Shown here: positions 10,531-21,354 of the stretch, piece after piece
Layout: each line of letters begins with the position of its first letter
How positions within the stretch are numbered: the first letter of the stretch is position 1
Origin: Prorocentrum cordatum
Lineage: Eukaryota > Sar > Dinophyceae > Prorocentrales > Prorocentraceae
Direction of reading: 5' to 3'
DNA: 64,000 nucleotides
Assembly: GCA_963575745.1 (NCBI GenBank)
Contig: CAUYUJ010014760.1
Span: 736,245 to 800,244 of the forward strand
Notes under the pieces: generated by a model
The model's input: only the letters and a program-made list of their open reading frames with translations
What the model was told of the DNA's origin: nothing
Databases searched by the model: none
Program-made: the position numbers and the translations under genes

Positions 10531-11252
10531 CACGCCAACCTGAATCAGATTGTCGCGCATCGCGCGGCTGCCCCGCCCCTTGGAAGGGCATCCGATGGAG
10601 CCCAAGCCTTTCACATGCGGCAGTAGCGCCCGGCGAGAGGAAGCCGCGGGAGGGCGGAGGAGGGGGGGGCGCGAAACAAACGGGGAAAGGGGGGGGGTCG
10701 GGGCGAGGAACGGGCGGAGAGAAGGAAAGACGAGGAAGCGGAGGAGGGGGGGGGAAAGGGGGGGGGGGGGGCGACTGCGATGAAGGGGGCCTGGAGGAGA
10801 TCAGCATTCCTCTTGCCTTCCTGTATACTTCTCCCTCTCCTCGAGACCCCTCTTGCCGTTGCTGTGTCCCCCTCCTCCTCCCACTGCCCCTCGCCCCCCT
10901 CGTCCGCCCCCCCCCCCCCCTCCTCCTCGTCCCTCTTCATTCATGTTGCCCCCTCTTCTTCCTCAATTATCCTCGCCCTCCGATATTCCTGCTCGTCGCT
11001 CGTCTCGCGCGCCTTCGCGATCGCCGCGGCCCGGGCCTCGGCCTCCGAGGGGGCGCTCCGTCTACGGGGCCCCCCTGCGAGTCAGCCGCCCCGGGCCGAC
11101 ATGGCTGAACGGGGGGGGGGGGGGGGGGGGGCGCGGGAGAGAAAGAAGGACACGTGGAATGATGGGGGCGGGAGTGGGCAGTTCCTGCGCCCTGTCTCTT
11201 GTTCGTATTCTTCCTCCTCGTATTGCTCGTATAGTCCCCTTGTCATGATGCC

Positions 11253-11284
<32 letters not shown>

Positions 11285-11479
11285 TCCTCCTCCTCCTCCT
11301 CCTCGCCCCCGCCCGCTTCCTTGCCCATTTTTGTCAACGCAACGTCTCCCTTATCCCGGTGCCCCCCCCCCCCCCCCCACGCCCCCCTTTTTTCACCGAG
11401 CAGCTTGCTGAACGGGGTGCTGTTGTGATAGAAGCTAATTCCGGCCGAGGGAAAGCTAAGCAGAGACATCCTCAAACAA
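10531..11479. repeat. Low-complexity G-run, C-run and CTC-rich DNA
   Basis: Purine-rich (10640-10770) then pyrimidine-rich, with homopolymer runs of 10 to 22 bases at about 10758, 10905, 11110, 11275 and 11360. Frames in all phases are open but only reflect composition. No gene is assignable. Confidence 0.7.
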
Positions 11480-11995
11480 ATGTGGTGGCCCGGCCCGTTT
11501 CGCCTGAGACATCCTCACAACTCTCGTTTCTGAGTTGTCCGGGATTGAGCGTGTCGCCTGAGACATCCTCCTAAATCTGAGATCTGAAAGGCCGCGCGAG
11601 AGGTGGTCCGGGCCGTTTCGCTTGAGACATCCTCGAAACTCTGAGCTCCCAGATGCCGCGCGAGAGGTGGTCCGGGCCGTTTCGCCTGAGATATCCTCGC
11701 AACTCTGAGCTCCAAGATGCCGCGCGCGAGGTGGTCCGGCCCGTTTCGCCTGAGACATCCTCGAAACTCTGATCTCCCCGATGCCGCGCGCGAGGTGGTC
11801 CGGCCCGTTTCGCCTGAGACATCCTCGAACTTCTGAGCTCTGAGATGCCCTGCGCGAGGTGGTCCGGCCCGTCTCGCCTGAGAAATCCTTGCAACTCTGA
11901 GATCTGAGATGCCGTGCGCAAGGTGGTCCGGCCTGTTTCGCACAAGATATTCTCGCAACTCTGAGCTCTCAGATGCTGCGCAAGAGGTGGTCCAG
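11480..11995. repeat. 64-bp tandem minisatellite, about 7 to 8 copies
   Basis: The unit begins AGGTGGTCCGGCCCGTTTCG, continues with CCTGAGACATCCTCGCAACT and ends near GATGCCGCGCGCG. Counted by hand the unit is 64 bp. Two more partial blocks of the same unit occur at 12655-12845 and 13262-13440. Because 64 is 1 modulo 3, each reading frame passes through all three phases every 192 bp, and all three minus-strand frames stay open. Confidence 0.9.
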
Positions 11996-12019
11996 GGGCC
12001 CAGAAGGCCACATGTTACA

Positions 12020-13440
12020 TATCCTCCATGGGGCCCTGCGAGCCTCAGGAGGCCTCAGAGAGGTCCAGGAGGCCGCAGGACGCCCAGGACAGGCCCCAGG
12101 GGCCCCCAGGAGATTCCCAGGAGGCCCCAAGAGGCCCTCTATCAGAACGTGTCAAGTTGATACACATCCGGTGTCGATTCGTTGATTTTTCCCGCTCTTG
12201 TGCCCCCCCCCCTCCATTTGGAGAGGCCCAAGCGGCCGCAAGTTAGATATCCCCCCTGGGAGCCCCAAGATGCTTTATGAAACCTCAGGTGGAGTTCAGG
12301 AGGCCACAGGAGGCCCAGGAGGAAGCTCCAGGAGGTCCACCAGGAGGCCCAGGAGGCACCAGGAGGCCGCAGGACGTCTCCAGGAGATTCCCAGGAGGCT
12401 CCCAGGAGGCCCCAGGAGGCCCTTATCAGAACGTGTCAAGTTAATACACATCCGGTGTCGATTCGTTGATTTTTCCTGCTCTTGTGCCCCCCCCCCCCCC
12501 TCCATTTGGAGAGGCCCAAACGGCCACAGGTTAGATATCCCCCCTGGGAGCCCCAAGAGGCTTCAGGAAACCCCAGGTGGAGTTCACGAGGCCACAGGAG
12601 GCCCAGGAGGAAGCTCCAGGAGGTCACCAGGAGGCCCCAGGAGGCACCAGGAGGCCCCCGCAACTCGGAGCTCTGAGACGCCGCGCTCGAGGCGGTCCAG
12701 CCCGTTTCGCCTGAGACTTCCTCGCAGCGCGTTTCGCCCGAGACATCGTCGCAACTCTGCGGTCCGAGATGCCGCGCGCGAGGTTGTCCAGCCCGTTACG
12801 CTGGAGACATCCTCGCAACTCTAGGCTCCGAAATGCCGTTCGCGATGAAGAAGAGGTGGAGGAGGAGGAGGAGGAGATGGAAGGGAGAAGGAAGAGGCGG
12901 ATGATGTGCATGAGGGAGCAGGCAGGAGGAGGGGGAGGTCCCAGAGAGCTTCAGGAGGCCGCAGGACGCCCAGGACAGGCCCCAGGGGTCCGCAGGAGAT
13001 TCCCAGGAGGCTCCCAGGAGGCCCTCTATCAGAACGTGTCAAGTTAATACACATCCGGTGTCGATTCGTTGATTTTTCCTGCTCCTGTGGCCCCCCCCTG
13101 TATTTGGAGAGGCCCAAGCGGCCACAGGTTAGATATCCCCCCTGGGAGCCCCAAGATGCTTCAGGAAACCTCAGGTGGAGTTCAGGAGGCCACAGGAGGC
13201 CCGGGAGGAAGCCCCAGGAGGTCCCCAGGAGGCCCCAGGAGGCACCAGGAGGCCCCCGCAACTCGGAGCTCTGAGACGCCGCGCTCGAGGTGGTCCGGCC
13301 CGTTTCGCCTGGGACTTCCTCGCAGCACGTTTCGCCCGAGACATCGTCGCAACTCTGGGGTCCGAAATGCCGCGCGCGAGGTGGTCCAGCCCGTTGCGCT
13401 GGAGACACCCTCGCAACTCTGGGTTCCGAGATGCCTTTCG
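12020..13440. repeat. Higher-order repeat: three ~200-bp core modules, AGGAGGCCC spacers and 64-bp units
   Basis: A well-conserved core (TATCAGAACGTGTCAAGTTG, then ACACATCCGGTGTCGATTCG, a C run, and AGATATCCCCCCTGGGAG) appears at about 12138-12330, 12424-12620 and 13029-13220. Between cores lie short CAGGAGGCCC-like repeats, and after the second and third cores the 64-bp unit returns. No gene is assigned. Confidence 0.85.
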
Positions 13441-13749
13441 GGATGAAGAGGAGGTGGACGAGGAGGAGGAGGAGGAGGAGGCATGTTTTAACATGCCATA
13501 CCAGCCCGCACTAGGCGGGCACGCAATCGACCTTGGAAACCGCAGTGTGTCTAAAAACCCTGTTTGGGGATACTGCACTCCGGCTATAATTTCTGTGCAA
13601 GCGTATGCGACGTCGCGTCGGTTGCGCGAGGACCCGCGCAAACCGCGCTAGTTTGGCATCCAACGCGCGCGCAGGGCCCCCAGCGATGCCAACATTATGT
13701 TGAGAACGCAAGTTGACGCTGGGAACGCAGAAACATGTCGGGAAACCAG
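13441..13749. other. No gene seen
   Basis: A short GAGGAG block (13447-13482), then unique sequence without a convincing frame. Confidence 0.4.
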
Positions 13750-13895
13750 GATGATGTCGGGAACTCAAGGCGAAGCAAGATGATGTCGGGAACGCAGGGC
13801 GAAGCAAGATGATGTCGAGAACGCAGGGCGAAGCAAGATGATGTCGGGAACGCAGGTTGAAGCAACATAATCTCGGGAACGCAGCCTGCGTTCCC
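13750..13895. repeat. 29-bp tandem repeat ending in a perfect 10-bp hairpin
   Basis: Units of GATGATGTCGGGAACGCAGG plus GCGAAGCAA start at 13750, 13779, 13808 and 13837, with a partial fifth at 13866. The array ends in GGGAACGCAG-C-CTGCGTTCCC at 13875-13895, an uninterrupted inverted repeat built from the repeat's own core. Confidence 0.85.
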
Positions 13896-14095
13896 AAGGG
13901 CCTCTGGGAAGGCATGCCCACCTGAGCCGGCGGGTCGCCCGCGCGCCACTCGACCGCATCGCCCATCGCGCGGGGGCTGTCGGCTTGGACCTCAGAGAGG
14001 CAACCCTCGACCCCCCATCTGTCTTTAGTCAGGTGGCCCAAATTCAGGTCGGCGCTCAGGAAGGCCCAGGTCTCGACCTGTGACCGGCTGATGGG
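13896..14095 (-). CDS. Unidentified exon-like coding island
   Basis: The minus strand reads SQVETWAFLSADLNLGHL, then DRWGVEGCLSEVQADSPRAM and AVEWRAGDPPAQVGMPSQRP, which is balanced and protein-like. A pyrimidine tract and CAG precede it (about 14084-14098), as for an acceptor. I do not recognise it. It could be an exon or a fragment carried by a repeat. Confidence 0.3.
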
Positions 14096-14179
14096 GGGAG
14101 AGATGGCCTTCCCGCGAAAGATTAAAAACTTCGGGCGCGGGCTCGGGCAGGGGCGGGGCGGGGGGGTGGCGGGGCGGGG

Positions 14180-14640
14180 GGGGCGAGGCGACGTGAGTTC
14201 ACAGCGGCCCCATGGCACAAAGAAGAAATTTCCAGAATGCACTCCACATCTTCCGACACTTGTGAACTGTGTCGAACTGCTTAACTGTTTTGAACGTTTC
14301 CGGATTCTTGACATTTGTCGAAGTTTTGAGTGGGTGGAATTTCTGATGTCTGTTTAACTTTTTCCTCACCACCGAGCGCTCTCTGGATGCTGCCCAAACT
14401 GTTTCTCGCCGCCGAACTTTGTTCCGAACTCGTTTCTGGCCGCCGAACACTGTCCGAACTTTCTCCGAACTTCGGGATTTCCAGCAGCGTTGAATTTGAA
14501 TTATGTTGAAACATAGACCCCTCACTTTTTCTGAACCCACACGCATGTCACGCAAGTGTCAAACTTAAGAATATTCGAAGAACTTGCGTGTCACGCAAGT
14601 TCCAAACTTAAGAATATTCTAACATAGAGACCGCCCGCGC
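14180..14640. repeat. CCGAAC-rich spacer, 46-bp duplication and 9-bp palindrome
   Basis: From 14400 the motif (T)TCCGAAC recurs at irregular spacing. At 14537-14622 a unit of about 45 bp (TGTCACGCAAGT, then CAAACTTAAGAATATTC) is present twice. Within it 14582-14600 is ACTTGCGTG-T-CACGCAAGT, a perfect inverted repeat. No gene. Confidence 0.75.
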
Positions 14641-16145
14641 CCCCTCAGCACGTTGCAAATCTCGACGGCCGCGCCCCGGGCACGCCCGAGCGGCGAGCGC
14701 CCGCGACGTCGCAGTCGCCCGGGCCCCCTCACCGCTCACCAAGCCTCGCCGCGCTGCATCTCGCCCCCAGGCGAGAGGGGGCGCCGGCCCCCTCGCTGGC
14801 AGGAGAAGAATGTCTCGCCCCGCGCTGGCCTATCTGGCAAGTGCGGCGCGAAGCCCATAGGAAACCCTCTCGCGAACTCCCCGATGCAACTCGGCATCTT
14901 CCTGGCGCGGATGAGGGCCCCCAAGCCAATCTCGAGCGCCGAGATCTCGCTCGGTCCGCCGCGGCAAAAAACGGCCGGCGACGCTCGCCCCCCACTGCCC
15001 CAGCGTCGGCCACCTCGCTGCCGGCGACCGCGCCGTTCATCGAGGCCGAGCGGCCCAGGCGACCCGCCGCGGCGGGCCCCCGGGCTCGGCCGCGCTCCTG
15101 GCCGAAGCCCTCCTCCGCATGAAGAGCTGCCGGGCGATCCTCCTTCAGCTGCCTTTTCGACTCCTCCCCGGCGCGCGGGACCACGGCGCGCGCCGCCGCC
15201 CGCGCCGACGGGGGCGATCCGTCCACCGGCGATGGGGGAGCTCGGGCAGTTTGTCACCCGGACATCTCGCCCCTCGGCGGCGGCGCCGCTGGGCGATCGC
15301 GACGGGCGGGGGGGCGGCCGCGAGGAAGCTGCACTTTCAGACGACCTCGCAGCGCCGCGGCGTCCGCAGCGGCGGCGCTGTCGGAGATCGGCAAATCAAT
15401 GCTGTCCGGGCTTCCGCCGAGGCGCTGGCCTGCAAGGCGGCCGGTCGAAGTCCCGCCGCAGACCCGAACAGCCCCCCTTGCCGCGGGCCCCGAGGCGGCC
15501 CCGCAGCAGCGACGCGCGCCTCGGCGGCCTCGATGCCCCTCATCCTCGACTCACAAGGTCAATCCACCGCTGTCGCGCGGGATCAGCCCGAACCACTTCG
15601 CAGCGTGCGAGTGGCCATCGCGCATGGTCTTTTCCAGCGCAGATGCAGCAGATGCAGCCCAGGGCGTGACTCTCAGATCAACGCTCTCCGCCAGCGTGCA
15701 CAACGCACGATGTCATTCCTCTCTGGTCTCTCGCGTGGGAAGACCTGGCTACAAAGCACAAAACAGCAACTTCACGACCACCGGATTGACATGAGCCATG
15801 TTGCCCATTTCCTTGTCCGAGAGACGGCGGCCTGACGGCCCGGGAACTGCCCGGCGAACTTCCTGCAAGCGAGGCGGCGCGAGCCGCCCTCCAGGGGGCC
15901 CCCCCCCCCCCCCCCCGGCGCTCTCAAGGAAGTCGTCGTCTTCCTTCTTCAAGAAAACGGCGGGGCTTCTTGAGGGCCACTCGCCCCCCCGCACTGCCGC
16001 CAGACTCTCCATCCGGCAGCCAAGCAGCAACAGGACCAACGCTCTGGCCAGCAAACCTCGCCTGCACCGCCTCGACGAGCTTCAATCTTTTCACTGCCGC
16101 GAGCGGGACTGCGCTGCCGGCGCCGCCCTACCCGCGAATCAGCGC
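14641..16145 (-). other. GC-rich region with scattered coding-like islands on the minus strand
   Basis: Frames are open on both strands because of high GC, so most are uninformative. Minus-strand stretches that read like protein are LSDKEMGNMAHVNPVVVKLL (about 15760-15820), ASALEKTMRDGHSHAAKWFG (about 15580-15650) and ALEIGLGALIRARKMPSCIG (about 14880-14945). They may be exons or remnants of the gene interrupted by the LTR element upstream on the same strand. A poly-C run lies at 15900-15916. No product can be named. Confidence 0.3.
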
Positions 16146-16458
16146 CTATGTCTCGCGCAGCTTGCCGACCCGAGCCTGGTGGCCATCCCCGAGAGGGCCA
16201 AGAGCTCCCTCTCGAGCTCTTCGAAGGCCTCTTTGTCCTGTCGTTGAAGTCCACCAGCTCGCCATCGGCCTCCATGGCGGCCGGCATTTCCCGGCGCGCC
16301 CCTTCACGGGGCCACCTGGCGGAAGGCCCTCCTTCACGTCCTCGCTCTCGGCCTCGTCGATGGCCGCCGGTAGCGCGGGGCACTCGTCGTCGACCTGCAG
16401 CGCTTCCACGTGCTTCTCGGCCGCCTGCGAGGCCGACGGCCGCCGAAGGGCGCGGGCG
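16146..16458 (-). pseudogene. 3' portion of the host exon split by the LTR retrotransposon
   Basis: Reading on the minus strand away from the element, the frame gives ARALRRPSASQAAEKHVEAL, then QVDDECPALPAAIDEAESED. This is exactly the frame that the exon at 32336-32657 would continue into if the element and one 5-bp duplication were removed. Further on the coding signal changes frame twice: MEADGELVDFNDRT, then DKEAFEELERELLALSGMAT at about 16190-16245. The segment therefore looks decayed, or contains an unseen small intron. The product is not recognised. Confidence 0.45.
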
Positions 16459-16463
16459 CGCAA
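16459..16463. repeat. Target-site duplication CGCAA (left)
   Basis: CGCAA lies directly outside the outer end of the left LTR. The same five bases lie directly outside the right LTR at 32336-32340. Five bases is the usual copia duplication length. Confidence 0.7.
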
Positions 16464-16715
16464 AGTTTGAAGGGGGCTGGGAGGCCCCGCCAACTACTTC
16501 GCCTCGGGCGAAGCCAAGCTCCAGCTCGGTCGCATCGTAGCAACGATAGTCCCAATGCAAGAGGGGATGCCATGTCAAGTAAAAGGAGATGCCTTTTAGT
16601 ATCGATAGCGATAGTGTGCCTCGCGGTGAGGCACAGTCAAGTCTAGGCGGCCGGCCGCTTTGAGCCAAGACACGCTCGCTTCCGCCCCTTGCGCCCCCCA
16701 GCTCACTTTAGGGGT
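16464..16715 (-). repeat. Long terminal repeat, 3' copy (252 bp)
   Basis: Plus-strand ends are AGTTTGAAGG and CTTTAGGGGT. It contains three conserved self-complementary segments: CTTCGCC-TCG-GGCGAAG (16497-16513), GCCTC-GCGGT-GAGGC, and the 12-bp palindrome GCGGCCGGCCGC. The ends are not the usual TG...CA. Inside it, next to the coding region, lies a G run on plus (16720-16742) instead of a polypurine tract on the coding strand. Confidence 0.75.
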
Positions 16716-16788
16716 CGGGAGGGGGGGGGGGGGGGGGGGCGAAGCGTGCGTCCGCCACCCATCTAGCAATGACAATTTAGCAGCTAAC

Positions 16789-17631
16789 CTATACAAAGAC
16801 AGGAAAGGAGACGGACCCAAAGAAGTTGGACCCGTCAGCGAGTTGCCTCGCGAATGTAGGACATGCGCATCCGGCGGCGTCAGAATTTGATGCTTGGCCG
16901 GCCCGATATGGCGCGTGTCGCTTCAGGTCATGTTTGAAGGTCTGTATACCTCCCATGACTTGTAGGAGCATTTCTCTGTCAATGATCCTTTTTGCGTGTC
17001 CATCCGAAATCTTATCGCGGGCATCGCACAACTGAATGCTATGCACGATTCCGCGCCCCATCATCTGTCGCATCCAACTTATGTGTCCTAAACGGGTACA
17101 CTCAGCCGGCTCCTTCGAGTCTTTGCTTGAAAAAGACTTAAAGACAGACTCAGCATCGATGGTGAAGGTGACCTTGCTGCTCAGGCCACCCAACTCAAGT
17201 ATGTCGTTCAACTGAGTGGGCGCGAGTGGCCCCGCATGGAGCTCGTGCAGAGTCACAATCGTGGGAAAACAGTCCTCCAAATTATGGGCTGCTGCAAGTG
17301 GCTCTGCTGAGCAGCTTGAGCGGACTTGCAAGCGGTGAGACTTGCAGTGCGCATCAATCAAATGAACGACAGGCTTGCCACATGACGTGTTTCCACGTCG
17401 TAGCAGGTTTGCCCCGCGAATGCCATAGCCTTTGGCGTCGTCGTCGGCATCTCCACTCAGGCGTCGGTAGCCTGAGTCGCTATGTAGGTCGACCTCGCCC
17501 GTGGAGTTCATCGCCTGGTAGATGATCTTCTTCGGGCAGGCCTGTAACTTCCTGGTCATCGCGTTCAGTCGTCGCACTAGAATATTGGTCGGATATTGGA
17601 CATGCTGGAGAGATATAACATACACCTTCAA
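16789..17631 (-). pseudogene. copia RNase H domain
   Basis: The frame reads LHSDSGYRRLSGDADDD near its start (first acidic residue). Then come SSCSAEPLAAAHNLED with the conserved Glu, TFTIDAESVFKSF with Asp, and a final acidic site in DARDKISDGHAKR. All four RNase H catalytic positions are present. The end (LKRHAPYRAGQ) matches the family's C-terminus as I recall it; beyond that the frame runs on as shadow. It would degrade the RNA strand during reverse transcription. The frame joins the RT piece at 17632-17919 across a stop at 17632. Confidence 0.8.
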
Positions 17632-18928
17632 CTAGACCTGGGTGATCGATGCGCATGCCAGCGCACCTCTGAGGCTGACGAACATATATGCCACCATCTT
17701 GGCCGCTTGAGCGTCAGCGTCAGCGCCGGTCAATTCAGGATGTTGTAAAGGACGGGGCTGTTTAATGTATTCATCTTGATCCAAAGTGACATTGCCGTCC
17801 TCATCCTTGGTGTACCTCACAGCGCAGCTCGTGCATGTGTGCTCGTTGAGTTTACACCTACGCAAAGTATCCTCAACGCATGTGACATACTTGTCAATAG
17901 TGTCCTCAGTACCGGCCATGTTAATGTCATCAACATGTTCGGCCGTGAGCAGGTCACTGCTCGTCTCGAACTCCTCGTGGTAGTACGTAGGTCGGAGGCC
18001 AAATCCTCTGGTGGCTCTCCTGAGCTTAAGTGAGATGCCCGTGGGGCGCCCTTAGTGCCTGCGCCCGGTTTCAAGCACTGCAAACAGTGCTTTGACCCGT
18101 CGTAGTTCTCAAATCCTGGAAGAGTACGGAGCGCAGTTGCCGACCCAGGCGGCAGAACAAATCACGCCACGCATTCCTTTTCACCAGTTGCCCCAGCGAG
18201 TTCTCGGTAGGTCAATCCTCTGAGGAAGGCCATGTTGATGCCCAGGGAAGCAATGGTCCACTGTTTCTTGCACGCTGCCGCGCTTGCAAGTAACCTCTGG
18301 CTTGACCTTCTGGCCATTCCCGAAAATGTTTCTACGTCGAAAGCTTCTGGGTCCATGAAGCCTCGAAGTACCAAACAAAGTCGGGCAGGGCGTTCCATCT
18401 CACCCTTGTCGTTTTTTTAACGAATTTCCATTTGTATGCATGCCTCGAAATCATGATGTTCGACGCGTTGGCGATGAAACATTTATTGTCGAAGCGCGTC
18501 TTGAGCTCAGTGCAATGGGCCTTCGATAGTTTCTCGGGACTCGCTTGAATATCAGCTTTAGCGAGGAGGTCGTCTTCCTTGGCGACCGCAGCTCGCTTTG
18601 CAGCGGCAGCAACATGGACTCGCACGGCGGTCGCCCGGTCGGCGTCCAACAGCAGGTGTTGCTGCTCGGACAAGACTGCGTTTGACATCTCTGTCGTACA
18701 GCAGAGTTCAACGCATGGGCCGTTTTCGTCAGAGTCGAGTCCGTAGCTGTCGTCTTCGACCATGGTGCACAAAGGAGCGTAGTACGTTTCCTCAGTATCG
18801 GGATCATGAGTGCGTCCCCACTTCGGCAGGTGCCCCCGCTGTTCATCAGCTACAGTGATCAACGCACCCTGATCAGGAACCATATGTGTGGGTCTGGTAC
18901 AGAGGTCTTCAAATGGAGTTGCCTCCAA
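17632..18928 (-). pseudogene. copia reverse transcriptase, multiply broken
   Basis: Coding signal is spread over frames 18332-18928, 18162-18398, about 17970-18160 and 17632-17940. Motif A reads SLGINMAFLRGLTY: the codon at 18240-18242 is GGC (Gly) where Asp is required. A TGA at 18162-18164 follows ATGEKECVA and is followed in the same frame by FVLPPGSATALR. Then come KHCLQCLKPGAGTKGAPRA and the catalytic HVDD at 17926-17937 (the family's version of YVDD). The upstream part includes an acidic, Ala-rich connector. It would have polymerised cDNA; it is now inactive by sequence. Confidence 0.75.
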
Positions 18929-19025
18929 CAGTTCCTAGTCCTCTCGCAACTCTGCGTACCATACCTCCATGACATGTGCCTCAAGATCAGCTTCTGATTC
19001 CTCGTAGTTCCTAGACAGCCGCCCG

Positions 19026-20548
19026 TCATCCTGTTCTGGCTCGTTCGGCTTCTGAAGCCTCTCTAGCGGCTCCCTCAGGTGTCGGCGCATCAGCCAAGTC
19101 CTCGAACTTCGACGCGTCCTGATCGAAGCCTGCCTGAGGTTTGGTTGACTTCAGGCATGGGATGATTCGTGAATGTCCTGATCCAATTATACCATGCATC
19201 TTCAGGGCAAAACCTTCTGCTTCATAGTATTGGAATCCGGCATTCACGTCGTTATCGTAATGCACCAATGAGAAACTGTCAGCATGAGTAACCGGAGGCA
19301 TCTTATGAGTACTCTTGGCTACTCTGACCGAAACTACATTCCCGATGCGGAAGAAGTTGATGATGAGATATTGTAGGGCCAAGTGTACCTTTGGAGAAAG
19401 GCGAGGTGCCGTTGCCATATGAAGCGTACCTTTCTTGGTCGGCACATAGCCAAATGTCAGCGCAGGTCTCCCCGCTGAAAGGCTAGCTACGAATGTCAAC
19501 ACTGCGCGTCGTGCAGTGTTGTCGGAGCCAATATCTCGGGCTATGAATGCTTGAATGTAGAGCGAGTGTCTTGCATCGCCGTATTGTACTTGAACATCTT
19601 GGTTGCCTACTCGGATGATGACCTGACCCCTTTCGGGATCATTCCTCACAACTGGGAACGGGCCATTCCAGCCTCCCCAGTCATCTACAGTAGTCGTAGG
19701 GCGATGGTAGTCAACCAAGGTTCCTTCGTCATAATAATGCTGACATGTAGCTGTCGTTTTAATGCGTAGGGCACGATTGGTCTTACCTACTGCCGTGGCC
19801 TGTGTGATCGATCGCCTCAATGCATGCCCTGCGCATTGTCTGTTCACGAAAATGATCTGATGTTTCTGTCGACTGCTCGTGGTCCAGAACAGGGAGGTCA
19901 GGGAGCATTGCTTGTTGCCGTCCAAGTAGTGCATTGTATGGAGACACCTCGTTGTAGAAAGTGATTGCGCGGGCAGCAAACAAGGCTTCATGCAGTAGTC
20001 TAGCAAACACAAAAGGTATGTCTGACCTATTGAGTTCAGCCTCCATTGCGTGAAGTAGATGACGTGGGATGCCAGTTCTGGCCTCGATCGTCGATGCGTG
20101 CTGTCCGCGCGCGCGTATTCTGAGTTCAGTGCCCTCTGCCTTGAGGACTGCTTTCGCAGGGTCATTATTAAGGGCACCTTCTCCATCCGAGTAAAGTACC
20201 TTAGCTGGTCCAAACTGCATCCAGCACTGATGATATGCATCCAGGATAGTAGTCATCGATGTATCTGGTAGTTCCATCCCAGTAGCAGATCGTGGACAAC
20301 GATCGATAATGTGAAAAATAGTGTGTTCTTGCTTGTAGAACATCAAGTCACAGTCCACTTCGTCATTAAATTTGCCAGGTATAGAGGGCATAACTCTGTC
20401 CAGGTTTGTCCCAAGCTCTGCATTCTCGGCATGTGTCGCAGACGCCCTTGATGAGGTTGAGTCTAACACTGTCCAGACCTATTTTGCTTAAGATGAGTCT
20501 CATCTGAGCCTCAGTCGCATGGAACCAGCGTGAATGTAGCTTTCGCAA
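19026..20548 (-). pseudogene. copia integrase with C-terminal region
   Basis: The HHCC zinc finger is at 20366-20548 (LHSRWFHAT with HX4H, then CDTCREC). The catalytic core in the next frame (19783-20469) has DCDLMF, YSDGEG and STIEART, giving the D-D-E triad with 33 residues between the last two. The C-terminal part (19026 to about 19830) continues in a third frame with RALRIKTTATCQHYYDEGTL and VDYHRPTTTVDDWGGWNGP, an SH3-like integrase tail in this family. Two frameshifts (about 20400 and 19830) break the gene, but the catalytic residues survive. It would insert the cDNA into the chromosome. Confidence 0.8.
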
Positions 20549-20556
20549 CTCGCGTG

Positions 20557-21354
20557 CTACCGCGCTGGGGTCAGGGCTTCGGAAATGTTGTAGACTGATC
20601 TGTACATCAAACCGTGACCAGTCTTGTAGTCGGGGTCGTGCGGCAGGGTTCCCTGCTGGTGGTGGTGGAGGCGCTTCTCAACCTTGCAGTCGACCACGTC
20701 TGACTCTAACCTGTGGTAGTCGGAGGTGGTCATCGGAGCTACCGGCTCGCCACTTGAGGCAGGTTGCCCTGCAGCAGGCTCAGCGGCATGTCTTCCAGCA
20801 GTGCTGTCGTGACTGCTTGCGCCTGCAATAGATCCAGCTCTCAGGCCAGGTCTAGGTGCTCTCAGTCGCGTAAGTGCTGGTGCTGCTGATCCCTCAGCTG
20901 GAGGTGCTGCTGCTTCGGCAGGATCTGGCGGTGCAGGTCCTGCTGCCGGTCCGACGGGAGACGGCGGGATCTGTCCATGATTGTCGGGAAGCTTCCAAGG
21001 CTTGGCAAACTTGCATTTGCCAGGTGTTATTACATGCCAAGGTTTGTTCTTCCCGTAGTTCTTCTTGCAGCTCGAACACTCCCAATGATAGTCATCCTTG
21101 TCGTACCATCTGCACGGTCTCGGATTCCGATCATGCGATGGAGAGTGCACGTTCGCGTTATCCGCGCAGGCAGGACAGCCAAGCCCCCCCGACGGTGATC
21201 TCGCAATCGAGCCGTCAGGTTGTCGGAGAAGACTCGGATCGCCCAAATCGCATCCCCTTGCGTTGGTCGCCAACACGGTAGACGAATATGGGTAACCATG
21301 GAAAAGGTCACGACTTGTTTGGAAGGTCGTGTGCGATCTGAACAGATTCAACAA
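20557..21354 (-). pseudogene. copia polyprotein connector with Cys/His zinc-binding segment
   Basis: This frame contains GLGCPACADNANVHSPSHDR, then CRWYDKDDYHWECSSCKKNY and PGKCKF: three Cys pairs and several His, a plausible zinc-binding module. A Pro/Ala-rich stretch with AGQPASSGEP follows (hairpin copy at 20759). The module sits between the methyltransferase-like region and the integrase, as in related dinoflagellate elements I recall. Function unknown. Confidence 0.5.

Noticed and set aside
9617-10626. Ser/Leu/His/Thr-rich plus-strand frames
   Set aside because: Translations of CT, CCA and CA microsatellites.
14653-15835. Long plus-strand frames in GC-rich DNA
   Set aside because: Frames are open on both strands; protein-like words are on the minus strand.
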